The notes beneath the pieces are model-generated. The model was given only the letters and a program-made list of their open reading frames with translations, made no database searches and was not told the DNA's origin. Of a DNA stretch of 15,261 bases, positions 1-7,445 are shown piece by piece; positions within the stretch are counted from its first letter, which is position 1; each line of letters starts with the position of its first letter. The position numbers and the translations under genes were made by a program. The stretch lies in contig JAJZEH010000074.1 of the NCBI GenBank assembly GCA_021805725.1, positions 1 to 15,261 of the forward strand. Direction: 5' to 3'. Origin of the DNA: Pseudomonadota bacterium (lineage in GTDB: Bacteria > Pseudomonadota > Gammaproteobacteria > Burkholderiales > Ferrovaceae).

Positions 1-451
1 CCCGGCGTTACAGGCCGCCTTGCACAACCTGCTGGGTCAGGCTGCCATCGCCAATGCCAAGCTGGCCTACCACCAGTACCGGCAAATGGTGGATGGCGCG
101 CGCTGGCGCGCGCTGGCAAAAAAAGGAGCGCAATCGCAACGTCTGCTGTGGGCCAGTACTGGTACCAAAAACCCGGCCTATAGCGACATCCTCTATGTGA
201 AAGCCCTGATCGGCCCGGACACGGTGAATACGGTTCCGCCTGCCACGCTGCAGGCTTTTGCCGACCATGGCGTGGCGCATGCCACGCTGGAGGAAGGCCT
301 GGAACAGGCGCGCGCAACCGAATCCAGCCTGCGAGACCTTGGCATTTCCATGGAAGAGGTCACCCGCAAACTTCTGACGGAAGGCGTGGTCCTGTTTGCC
401 GACGCCTATGCCAAGCTTCTGAATGCCATCATGAGCCACACCCAACCATGA
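1..451 (+). CDS. tal: Transaldolase, C-terminal part (5' end outside window)
   Basis: Open reading frame entering from the left edge (first whole codon at position 2) and ending at a TGA at 449-451. Transaldolase moves a dihydroxyacetone unit between sugar phosphates in the non-oxidative pentose phosphate pathway, in the cytoplasm. The segment LLWASTGTKNPAY followed by LYVKALIGPDTVNTVPP is typical of the longer transaldolase type found in actinobacteria, cyanobacteria and many proteobacteria. The Schiff-base lysine probably lies upstream of the window, so catalytic competence cannot be judged. The protein stops soon after the last helix (FADAYAKLLNAI), so it is not fused to a glucose-6-phosphate isomerase domain as in some relatives. 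Its stop overlaps the glgP start (ATGA at 448-451), suggesting one operon linking glycogen breakdown to pentose phosphate metabolism. A TTG at 20 is an internal codon, not the true start. Confidence 0.9.
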   Translation, partial: PALQAALHNLLGQAAIANAKLAYHQYRQMVDGARWRALAKKGAQSQRLLWASTGTKNPAYSDILYVKALIGPDTVNTVPPATLQAFADHGVAHATLEEGLEQARATESSLRDLGISMEEVTRKLLTEGVVLFADAYAKLLNAIMSHTQP

Positions 452-2913
452 AAAATGATCCGAAGTCCATCGAGTTCCATTATGAAAAGCTGGGGTGCGA
501 CGCGACGACGCTGCGGCATTCGCTTTCCAACCGCCTGACCTACACCGTCGGCAAAGACCCGATCACGGCAACCGAACGGGACTGGTTCCAGGCGGTGTCT
601 TACATGATCAGGGATCGTCTGGCCGAACGCTGGATGGAAACCATGCGCGGTTATTATCGTGACGACGCCAAACGCATCTACTATTTTTCACTGGAATTCC
701 TTGTAGGACGCATGCTGGTCAACAGCCTCTCCAATCTTGGCTTTTATGACGAATGTCAAAAGCTGATGGACGAGTTGGGCCTGGATCTGGATGCGCTGCG
801 CGAAGTCGAGCAAGACGCCGCCCTGGGCAATGGTGGCCTTGGAAGACTGGCAGCCTGTTTTCTTGATTCCATGGCGACATTGGGACTGCATGGCTATGGC
901 TATGGCATCAGGTACGAATATGGCATGTTCAATCAAAGAATCATGAATGGAGAACAGGTCGAGCATCCGGACAACTGGCTGCGCTACGGCAATCCATGGG
1001 AGTTTTCCAGGCCCGAGGTGATCTACCCGGTAAAATTCTTTGGCAAGGTCATGGAATATAACGACGACGCTGGGCACAATCGCCATCACTGGGTGGATAC
1101 CGAGGAAGTGATGGCCATGGCCTTTGACACGCCCGTTCCCGGATATGGCAACGACGTGGTCAACAATCTGCGTCTATGGACGGCCAAGGCCACCCGTGAC
1201 TTTGAACTGCGCTATTTCAACGAGGGAAACTACATCAAGGCGGTAGAGGACAAGAACGAATCGGAAAACCTTTCCAAGGTACTCTACCCGGATGACACCA
1301 CCCTGATGGGACGAGAACTGCGTCTCAAACAGCAGTTCTTTTTTGTCAGTGCATCGCTGCAGGACATCCTGCACCGCTTTGGCAGATATCACACGGACTT
1401 TGACACCCTACCGGACAAGGTGGCCATCCAGCTCAACGACACCCACCCCTCCGTGGCCATTCCCGAGCTGATGCGCCTTTTAATGGATGTTCATCATGTG
1501 CCGTGGGATAAGGCATGGGGCATCACTCAGCGCGTTTTTTCGTACACCAATCACACCCTGATGCCCGAGGCCCTGGAAACCTGGCCGGTCAGCCTGTTTG
1601 AACGGATTCTGCCGCGCCATATGCAGATTATTTACGAAATCAACGCACGCTTCCTGAAAGATGTCATGCATCAAAACCCCGGCGATGGCGACATTCTGCG
1701 GCGCATGTCCATTATCAACGAAGATGGGCAACGCCACTTGCGCATGGCCCATCTTGCTATCGTGGGCAGCCATAAGGTCAATGGTGTGTCCCAGATCCAC
1801 ACCGAATTGATGAAACGTTCCATATTCCATGATTTTGACCGGTACTTTCCGGGCAGGATCATCAATATCACCAACGGTGTGACGCCTCGCCTATGGTTAA
1901 AACAGGCCAACCCCCATTTGTCCGCCCTGATTTCTTCCAGGATAGGCGAGGACTGGGTGAGCGATCTCAATCAACTACGCCGGCTTGTCCCCCTGGCCGA
2001 GGACGCAGGGTTTCGAAGCGGGTTCATGGCGGCCAAACTTGCCAACAAAGAAAGACTGGCGAATCTCATTCAAGACCGGCTTGGGCTTGCGGTGGATCCG
2101 GATTCGTTGTTTGACGTTCAGATCAAGCGCATCCATGAATACAAGCGTCAATTGCTCAATGTGCTGCACATCGTGACACGCTACAACAGGATTCGCCATG
2201 GATTGGGTGAACTCACGCCACGGACCATGATTTTTGGCGGCAAGGCTGCCCCCGGGTACGTCATGGCCAAACGCATCATCCGGCTCATCAATGATGTCGC
2301 CGACATCGTCAATAACGATCCTGCCGTCAATCATCTTCTCAAAGTAGCGTTCATTCCGAATTACGATGTTTCCACCGCACTCGACATCATTCCGGCCGCA
2401 GATCTCTCCGAGCAGATCTCCACTGCAGGAACCGAAGCCTCGGGCACCGGAAACATGAAGCTTGCCATGAATGGCGCGTTGACGATCGGCACCCTGGATG
2501 GTGCCAACATCGAAATTCTGGAAGCTGTGGGTGAAGACAACATGTTCATTTTCGGCCTTGATGCCGGTCAGGTGGAACAATGTCGCCACGATTACAATCC
2601 CATGGAGTTTTACCACGCCAACGCCGAGCTAAAAACAACCCTGGACATGATTTCATCCGGATTCTTCTCTCCGGAAGAACATCATCGCTATCAACCCCTG
2701 GTACACAGCCTGCTGCATCAGGGCGATCCGTACTTCATCCTGGCTGATTACGCATCGTATATCAGCACCCAGGAAAGCGTGGACCGGCATTACCGCGATC
2801 GTGATTCCTGGGCACGCAAGGCTATCCTCAACGTGGCCCACATGGGCAATTTTTCGAGCGATCGAACGATCATGCAATATGCAGAAAAGATCTGGCAGTT
2901 GAAAAGACAATGA
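448..2913 (+). CDS. glgP: Glycogen/starch (alpha-glucan) phosphorylase
   Basis: An 821-residue protein, the full length expected for GT35 phosphorylases (about 800-840). It releases glucose-1-phosphate from the non-reducing ends of alpha-1,4-glucans using inorganic phosphate and pyridoxal phosphate, in the cytoplasm. Visible family blocks include ALGNGGLGRLAACFLDS near residues 126-142, VAIQLNDTHPS in the middle, VQIKRIHEYKRQ at 557-568, and the PLP site EASGTGNMKLAMNG, in which Lys671 (codon 2458-2460) should carry the cofactor. The ATG at 448 overlaps the transaldolase stop by 4 bp and has no strong Shine-Dalgarno sequence, so translational coupling is likely. A maltodextrin phosphorylase (MalP) role cannot be excluded from sequence alone. 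There is no truncation or frameshift. Confidence 0.97.
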   Translation: MKNDPKSIEFHYEKLGCDATTLRHSLSNRLTYTVGKDPITATERDWFQAVSYMIRDRLAERWMETMRGYYRDDAKRIYYFSLEFLVGRMLVNSLSNLGFYDECQKLMDELGLDLDALREVEQDAALGNGGLGRLAACFLDSMATLGLHGYGYGIRYEYGMFNQRIMNGEQVEHPDNWLRYGNPWEFSRPEVIYPVKFFGKVMEYNDDAGHNRHHWVDTEEVMAMAFDTPVPGYGNDVVNNLRLWTAKATRDFELRYFNEGNYIKAVEDKNESENLSKVLYPDDTTLMGRELRLKQQFFFVSASLQDILHRFGRYHTDFDTLPDKVAIQLNDTHPSVAIPELMRLLMDVHHVPWDKAWGITQRVFSYTNHTLMPEALETWPVSLFERILPRHMQIIYEINARFLKDVMHQNPGDGDILRRMSIINEDGQRHLRMAHLAIVGSHKVNGVSQIHTELMKRSIFHDFDRYFPGRIINITNGVTPRLWLKQANPHLSALISSRIGEDWVSDLNQLRRLVPLAEDAGFRSGFMAAKLANKERLANLIQDRLGLAVDPDSLFDVQIKRIHEYKRQLLNVLHIVTRYNRIRHGLGELTPRTMIFGGKAAPGYVMAKRIIRLINDVADIVNNDPAVNHLLKVAFIPNYDVSTALDIIPAADLSEQISTAGTEASGTGNMKLAMNGALTIGTLDGANIEILEAVGEDNMFIFGLDAGQVEQCRHDYNPMEFYHANAELKTTLDMISSGFFSPEEHHRYQPLVHSLLHQGDPYFILADYASYISTQESVDRHYRDRDSWARKAILNVAHMGNFSSDRTIMQYAEKIWQLKRQ

Positions 2914-2950
2914 TGACGCAACCCCGCACATCCTGCCTCATTGGCGTAGG

Positions 2951-4276
2951 ATGGGGTCCTTTCCGCACAGGGTTTCACTTTTGAACGAACGCAGTCTTTT
3001 CGAAAATGCCCTCGCGCACCATGCGGCGGGTCGACACGAAGAGGCAGAATCGGCATACCGTCACATTCTGGCCCTGGACCCACAACACCTCGATGCGCAG
3101 CATCATCTGGGCATTCTGCTCCATCAAATGGGACTGTCTCAGGACGGGATAGCACTGATTCTGCGCGGACTGGAGGCGCAGCCCGGGCATGCTGCGCGCT
3201 ACAACGACCTGGGCAACGTTCTGACCCAGACAGGAGACCTGGTCCATGCGGCATCCGCATTCAGGATGTCGTTGGACTGCAACGACGCTGACGCCAACGT
3301 CTGGAATAACCTGGGATCGGTGTGGCATCGCCAGAACAACGTTGCCGAAGCCGAGTCTGCCTACCGCCAGGCGCTGCAACTCGCCGCCGATTTCGTGCCT
3401 GCACTGAGCAATCTGGCACGCCTGTTGGCTGAAACCGGACGCGACGAGGAATCGTCACTGTTGTCCTGCAGGGCCTTCGTGCAACCGCCGCTTACTGAAA
3501 AATCCCCGAAGCAGTTGGGTATTGCCTACTATCGCCTGGGACGCCTTACTGAAGCCGCCGACTGTTACCGTGCATGGCTACGGGCCGAGCCTGGGCACCC
3601 CGTAGCGCTGCATTATCTTGCGGCCTGCTCCCGGGAACAGATTCCTGCACGGGCGTCTGACGATTTCATTACGACCGTGTTTGACGACATGGCCGACGCT
3701 TTTGACGAGAAACTTGTGGGCAGCCTGGATTACCGGGGGCCAGAGATCATCGCAAGCCTGCTGGAGAGACATCTTGAACCGCACCGGGCACTGGACGTTC
3801 TGGACGGTGGCTGCGGCACGGGCCTGTGTGCTGCGGTGCTGGCGCCTTACGCACGCCGCATCACGGGGGTGGACCTTTCCGCCGCCATGCTGGCCAAAGC
3901 GCGCGAACGAGCGCGCTACACCGAATTGGTGGAAATGGAGCTGACCTCGTATTTACGCGAAAACCAAAACACTTTCGATCTCATCGTCCTGGCCGACATC
4001 CTGATTTACTTTGGCGACCTGAGCGAGGTGCTCTGGGCTGCGAAACGGGCGTTGCGCGCCAACGGCTGGCTTGCCTTCACCGTGGAATGTTCGACGCATG
4101 TCGAGGGACATGCACCCTATCGCCTTGACGCCAGCGGACGTTTCAGTCACAACACGGATTACGTCAGGCAGGCCCTTGAGTCAGCAAACCTGACTGCGCT
4201 GGAGCTTCAGGAAGTGGCCTTGCGCAATGAGTTTTGCAAGCCGGTGCAAGGCATGGCGGTACTGTCGCGCTGCTGA
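2951..4276 (+). CDS. TPR-repeat protein fused to a SAM-dependent methyltransferase
   Basis: 441 residues in two parts. The first half (about residues 15-225) is a run of tetratricopeptide repeats, with characteristic patterns such as AAGRHEEAESAYRHILALDP and NNVAEAESAYRQALQLAADF. The second half (about 235-441) is a class I methyltransferase: ALDVLDGGCGTGLCAAVLAP is the SAM-binding motif I, ITGVDLS is motif II, and DLIVLADILIYFGDL matches the motif IV region. It resembles the predicted 'TPR repeat methyltransferase' group, whose substrates are mostly unknown; TPRs usually bind protein partners. No signal peptide is seen, so it should be cytoplasmic. The start is uncertain: the ATG at 2951 has no properly spaced ribosome site, whereas an in-frame TTG at 2981 follows AGGG by 8 nt and would remove ten residues. 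It lies 37 bp after glgP and may be in the same operon. Confidence 0.88.
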   Translation: MGSFPHRVSLLNERSLFENALAHHAAGRHEEAESAYRHILALDPQHLDAQHHLGILLHQMGLSQDGIALILRGLEAQPGHAARYNDLGNVLTQTGDLVHAASAFRMSLDCNDADANVWNNLGSVWHRQNNVAEAESAYRQALQLAADFVPALSNLARLLAETGRDEESSLLSCRAFVQPPLTEKSPKQLGIAYYRLGRLTEAADCYRAWLRAEPGHPVALHYLAACSREQIPARASDDFITTVFDDMADAFDEKLVGSLDYRGPEIIASLLERHLEPHRALDVLDGGCGTGLCAAVLAPYARRITGVDLSAAMLAKARERARYTELVEMELTSYLRENQNTFDLIVLADILIYFGDLSEVLWAAKRALRANGWLAFTVECSTHVEGHAPYRLDASGRFSHNTDYVRQALESANLTALELQEVALRNEFCKPVQGMAVLSRC

Positions 4277-4299
4277 GCAAACTCTCCCTCCAGGCAACC

Positions 4300-5499
4300 T
4301 TACGACGGGGTAACCCGACGCGAATGCACTATCACACCCAACAGCGCAATCGCACTGAATGCAGCCCCGGCATAAAACGTTTGCGCCGCCCCGAACCTGT
4401 CCCACAGGAAACCCGCGATGAGACTGGCCATCAGCATGGCTACCCCGCTGATGAGGTTGAAAAAGCCATAGGCCGTACCGCGCAGGTCGGCTGGCGCCGT
4501 ATCGGCCACCATGGCGGCCAGCAGTCCCTGGGTGATGCCCATGTGCAACCCCCACAGCAAAATGCCGCCCAACACCACCCGCCAGTGATCGTCGTGAGCC
4601 AGGGTCAGATCCGCCGCAAACAATACCACCAAACCCAACATGAGCAATCGGCTACGACTCATGCGATCCGAGAGATGGCCAAAGGGATAGGCTGACAACG
4701 CATAGACAAGATTCATAGCCACGATGACCAGAGGCACCAGAGCAAAGGGAACCCCGCCTTGCTGGATGCGCAGGACGAGAAATGCCTCGCTGAATCGCGC
4801 CAGGGTAAAGAGCGCCCCAATGCCCACCACCCACCAATAGGCGGCATCCAGACGCTTGAGGTTTGCGCGTTGCAGGGGGTTGCTGTGCGCCTCACCGCGT
4901 GGATGTGGCGGCTCATGCAGGCCGAAGAAGAGCAGCGCCACGGCCAACAGTCCGGGGATGACGGCAATCCAGAATACGGCACGAAAATCATCGGACCACA
5001 ACAACATCAGCCCGGCTGCCAGCAACGGTCCGACAAAGGCACCCACGGTATCCAGGGATTGGCGCAAACCGAAGGCCGCCCCGCGCAATTGTGGGGGCGT
5101 GATGTCGGCCACCAGGGCATCCCGCGGCGCGCCACGCACCCCCTTGCCAATGCGATCCAGCACGCGCGCTGCCAGCACCACGCCGGCGCTGGAGGCCATG
5201 GCAAATACCGGTTTGGTCAATGCACCCAGCGCATAGCCCAACAGGGCGAGTTCCTTGCGTTTGCCGATGGCATCACTCAGTACCCCGGAGAATATCTTGA
5301 CGATCAGCGCTGTGGATTCGGCCACGCCCTCGATCAGGCCCACCGTCATGGCGCTGGCCCCCAAACTGGACACCATGAACAATGGCAAGAGGCTGTGAAT
5401 CATCTCCGAAGAGATGTCCATCGTCATGCTGACAAAACCCAGAACCCATACCCCAGCAGGAATCCGGCTCAGGTTGGAACCTCTTTTTATGATACCCAT
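4300..5499 (-). CDS. Major facilitator superfamily transporter
   Basis: 399 residues, very hydrophobic, with the usual length and two-fold layout of a 12-helix MFS carrier in the inner membrane. MFS loop motifs are present in both halves: GVLSDAIGKRKELALLG in the N-terminal half and FGHLSDRMSRSRLLMLG in the C-terminal half. DRIGKGVRGAPRDALVADIT follows helix 4, and a charged central loop (HEPPHPRGEAHS) joins the halves. DRIGKGVRGAPRDA occurs in a broad group of uncharacterised drug/metabolite carriers, so no substrate can be assigned. The ATG is preceded by AGGAAG about 11 nt upstream. It is the last gene of a likely three-gene - strand set, 45 bp after the SRPBCC gene, and ends 23 bp from the stop of the convergent methyltransferase gene. 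No hairpin terminator is evident in that gap. Confidence 0.9.
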   Translation of the reverse strand: MGIIKRGSNLSRIPAGVWVLGFVSMTMDISSEMIHSLLPLFMVSSLGASAMTVGLIEGVAESTALIVKIFSGVLSDAIGKRKELALLGYALGALTKPVFAMASSAGVVLAARVLDRIGKGVRGAPRDALVADITPPQLRGAAFGLRQSLDTVGAFVGPLLAAGLMLLWSDDFRAVFWIAVIPGLLAVALLFFGLHEPPHPRGEAHSNPLQRANLKRLDAAYWWVVGIGALFTLARFSEAFLVLRIQQGGVPFALVPLVIVAMNLVYALSAYPFGHLSDRMSRSRLLMLGLVVLFAADLTLAHDDHWRVVLGGILLWGLHMGITQGLLAAMVADTAPADLRGTAYGFFNLISGVAMLMASLIAGFLWDRFGAAQTFYAGAAFSAIALLGVIVHSRRVTPS

Positions 5500-5544
5500 A
5501 CGAAAAATGGCTTCCTGAAAAATTGTTGACCGTGAACCGCCCGC

Positions 5545-6102
5545 CTAGCGCCGTGCTGATTGGGCCAGCGCTTCGCGTCGCCTCATTTCTGCGGCCATTT
5601 TCTGAAGTTGTTCTTCCACTTCATGGTGGACGAAACTGGCGCCAAAGAATCGTCCCAGCAAAGAGTCTGGAACAATCTCTGCATGGTAGCGCAGTTGTAC
5701 CGCTTGTTCATTGAAAACCAGATGGGCCTCGCTATCCATGCGCTTCAGGGTGCCCGACAGGTTGCGCGCCAGAATTTGTTTCATCGGTTCCAGGCGAACT
5801 TCCCGTTCTGATTCAAAGGGAAAAGAGAGAAAACCATACTTCGCCACACCCTTCTGCCGAATCAGCCAGAGGTTTCCGTGGCGCGACAGCACTTCGCTTG
5901 AGGTGAGGTTTCCCAGAATCGAGGTCATATGATCAAAGTCGGTTAATACCTCCCAGGCTGTTTCGAGGGACACCGCCACAATCAGGGTTGCATCAACGGT
6001 GATGGTCTCGCCCAGCTGGGTGGCATTCACGGTCACTACGGTTTCGGGTATGCGGGTGGCCTGGCCGATGCTGGCCATCAGCAGTACCATGACCAGGAAC
6101 AT
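5545..6102 (-). CDS. Secreted SRPBCC (START-like) fold protein
   Basis: 185 residues from the preferred ATG at 6102. The N-terminus MFLVMVLLMASIGQA is a clear signal peptide, so the protein is probably periplasmic. The rest matches the polyketide-cyclase/dehydrase (SRPBCC) pattern: VDATLIVAVSLETAWEVLTDFDHM at its start (the usual 'W..L.D...' helix entry), then alternating strands (EVLSRHGNLWLIRQKG, FESEREVRLEP) and a long C-terminal amphipathic helix rich in Glu and Arg. Such folds bind hydrophobic ligands. The longer frame begins at a GTG at 6126 but lacks a ribosome site. The ATG at 6102 has AAGGGG 9 nt upstream, overlapping the stop codon of the lipoprotein gene, so the two genes are probably coupled. 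Ligand and role are unknown; the neighbouring MFS carrier may handle a related compound. Confidence 0.8.
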   Translation of the reverse strand: MFLVMVLLMASIGQATRIPETVVTVNATQLGETITVDATLIVAVSLETAWEVLTDFDHMTSILGNLTSSEVLSRHGNLWLIRQKGVAKYGFLSFPFESEREVRLEPMKQILARNLSGTLKRMDSEAHLVFNEQAVQLRYHAEIVPDSLLGRFFGASFVHHEVEEQLQKMAAEMRRREALAQSARR

Positions 6103-6115
6103 GCGCCACAACCCC

Positions 6116-7045
6116 TTACCTACCACGATTGGTGGAAGCCGGAATGATGTGGGTCAATGAAAGCGGCGTCTGGCTGGAGGTGCTGGAAAAATTGTCCAGG
6201 GGACCCCAAAACACACAGCCGATGCAGCCAAAGCCATAGGTATTTGCCGTCGAGATGGCGTTGGCTGGCGGCGTTGACGTCAAGGGAAGGGATGAATTGC
6301 AGGCAATGGGCACACCCGACGCGATATCGGCACCGCATCCGTTGGGGCTTGCCACCCCCTGCGTTGCCGGATTGGCAAATTGCACACAACCACTCACCTG
6401 GCCCAACGCACAGCCCGGCAAGTTTCTGTCTGCCATGAAAATGACATGGGCCGGGGTTTCACCCACGATGAGGCTGTCGTAAATGGAATCGTAACCCATG
6501 CCCTTCGTGGCAAACGGCGTGGACATGGGTCCTTGCGTGGTCAGATACCCGGCCGTCAACAACGTGGGGGCCAGCAAGGCCTTTGTATAGTTGTCCACCA
6601 GCGTGAGCTGGGTTTGAATCCTGTCACGATCCAGGATGGGATCAAGGCCAGTGGCCTTGCCCGTACTGGAGAGCATGGCGCAGACAGCAGTGGTCCATGG
6701 CGTGATGTTGACGACGGTGGTGGCCGATGCAAAGATGACGTCCTTGCAGGAAACCAGGGTGCCAGAACCCACGGCAACCAAAACCACCGGGGCCGTCAGA
6801 CCCGAGCCATCAAAGGTATAGGTGCCATCAGCTGCCGTGATCGTCGACCGGGATACCCCGGCCGTATCCCTGAGGGTCACCGTGGCACCCGCCATCGGCA
6901 CACCTTGTGCCACAGATCCTGTAACCTGCGTTCCCGTGGGCACCACTGCGACCATCGAACCCCCCCCTCCACCGCCGCAGGCTACCAGCCCCAGGGATGC
7001 CGCCAGCATCATCGTGAAACGGAAGCTTCTTGGGATACTGCACAT
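6116..7045 (-). CDS. Outer-membrane lipoprotein with carboxypeptidase-regulatory-like repeat
   Basis: 309 residues. A signal peptide ends in the lipobox LVAC (Cys23), followed by six glycines and a serine, a flexible linker common in proteobacterial lipoproteins. No Asp at +2 argues for sorting to the outer membrane. Residues about 40-95 (VTGSVAQGVPMAGATVTLRD, then AADGTYTFDGSGL) look like a carboxypeptidase-regulatory-like beta-sandwich. The rest is not recognised. It is notable for several cysteines, including PGCALGQVSGC and a CIGC pair near the C-terminus, which suggest disulfides. AAGG lies 10 nt before the ATG. The glycine linker is encoded over a run of eight G (C on the + strand, 6960-6967). 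First gene of the - strand set, divergent from the response regulator gene. Confidence 0.8.
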   Translation of the reverse strand: MCSIPRSFRFTMMLAASLGLVACGGGGGGSMVAVVPTGTQVTGSVAQGVPMAGATVTLRDTAGVSRSTITAADGTYTFDGSGLTAPVVLVAVGSGTLVSCKDVIFASATTVVNITPWTTAVCAMLSSTGKATGLDPILDRDRIQTQLTLVDNYTKALLAPTLLTAGYLTTQGPMSTPFATKGMGYDSIYDSLIVGETPAHVIFMADRNLPGCALGQVSGCVQFANPATQGVASPNGCGADIASGVPIACNSSLPLTSTPPANAISTANTYGFGCIGCVFWGPLDNFSSTSSQTPLSLTHIIPASTNRGR

Positions 7046-7172
7046 GAGCGATCAACCTTAAGCGATCGATGAATACTGAAAATACAATACGATTTGCTTG
7101 ACATTGTAGCCCCTTTTTTCGCCAACGCGTCACGCGATGCCAGTCGAGACCGAACTCGTGATCCCCGTTATC

Positions 7173-7259
7173 GATGTTTCAATGGCAGAAAAAAAGTTGA
7201 AAGGGATCAAGATCTGGACACGTGCAACCACCGAATGGACCAAGGTCATTTGAAACATC
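7173..7259. repeat. 10-bp perfect inverted repeat, long spacer
   Basis: GATGTTTCAA at 7173-7182 is matched by its exact reverse complement TTGAAACATC at 7250-7259, with 67 bp between. It could close a long RNA stem (small RNA or leader) or be a pair of binding sites; chance occurrence is possible for a single 10-bp pair in a region this size. Confidence 0.45.
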
Positions 7260-7279
7260 ATCAAAATCAAAAACGATGA

Positions 7280-7295
7280 GGTCATGCCCATGACC
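7280..7295. repeat. Compact palindrome GGTCATG-CC-CATGACC
   Basis: Seven-base arms are perfectly complementary around a 2-bp centre. The shape fits an operator for a dimeric regulator better than a terminator, because the loop is too short for a stable RNA hairpin and no T run follows. The regulator is unknown. Confidence 0.5.
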
Positions 7296-7373
7296 CATTC
7301 AAGGGTTTCTTCCAGAAAGGAAGACTGTCATCGTCGCGAAGCCTGACAATTGAACGGGGGGAGACCGTGGCAG

Positions 7374-7431
7374 GAGTTTTCCCGTAACAGTGTTGTAACG
7401 GTTTTCGGTTATGGTAAAGCTGGGAAAACTC
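7374..7431. repeat. 10-bp perfect inverted repeat flanking the regulator promoter
   Basis: GAGTTTTCCC at 7374-7383 and GGGAAAACTC at 7422-7431 are exact reverse complements. They enclose 38 bp that hold the GTAAC direct repeat and the putative -10 element of the response regulator gene, and the right arm ends 14 bp before its ATG. They could be paired binding sites allowing looping, or form a cruciform or leader hairpin. Confidence 0.55.
7384..7415 (+). promoter_or_regulatory. Putative response-regulator box and promoter of the two-component operon
   Basis: GTAAC occurs at 7384-7388 and again at 7395-7399, an 11-bp start-to-start period (one helical turn), as in OmpR/PhoB-family direct-repeat sites. 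A -10-like TATGGT (7410-7415, four of six matches) lies 10 bp after the second half-site, and there is no good -35. This is the usual layout of an activator-dependent promoter. It suggests that the regulator encoded 30 bp downstream controls its own gene. Inferred from spacing only. Confidence 0.45.
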
Positions 7432-7445
7432 ATACAAGATGAATC

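Larger units (their letters stand above)
7046..7445. other. 400-bp divergent intergenic region with clustered repeats
   Basis: Gene-free region between the - strand lipoprotein gene and the + strand response regulator gene; it must hold the promoters for both directions. I see no convincing protein-coding frame. It contains a 10-bp inverted repeat with a long spacer (7173-7259), a compact palindrome (7280-7295), a 6-bp hairpin TCTTCC-agaaa-GGAAGA (7308-7324), a 10-bp inverted repeat around a GTAAC direct repeat (7374-7431), and a directly repeated AGCGATC (7047-7053 and 7061-7067) close to the lipoprotein start. A TTGACA at 7098-7103 has no matching -10 hexamer. No Fur-box-like sequence was found. 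Confidence 0.7.

Noticed and set aside
1975..2616. 213-codon frame on the - strand inside glgP
   Set aside because: Antisense shadow of conserved phosphorylase motifs, including the PLP lysine region.
4277..4299. Terminator between the convergent methyltransferase and MFS genes
   Set aside because: The 23-bp gap has no inverted repeat or T run.
4759..5529. 256-codon frame on the + strand opposite the MFS gene
   Set aside because: Gln/His-rich low-complexity translation, typical of the antisense of a membrane protein gene.
7098..7103. Perfect TTGACA as a + strand -35 element
   Set aside because: No plausible -10 hexamer 16-18 bp downstream.
7160..7270. CRISPR-like repeat ends (GTTTCAA and TTGAAAC)
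   Set aside because: Only one inverted pair, no regularly spaced direct repeats and no cas genes.
7094..7279. 61-codon frame with TTG start in the intergenic region
   Set aside because: No ribosome site, no recognisable domain, biased to charged residues, and it runs through the inverted repeat.
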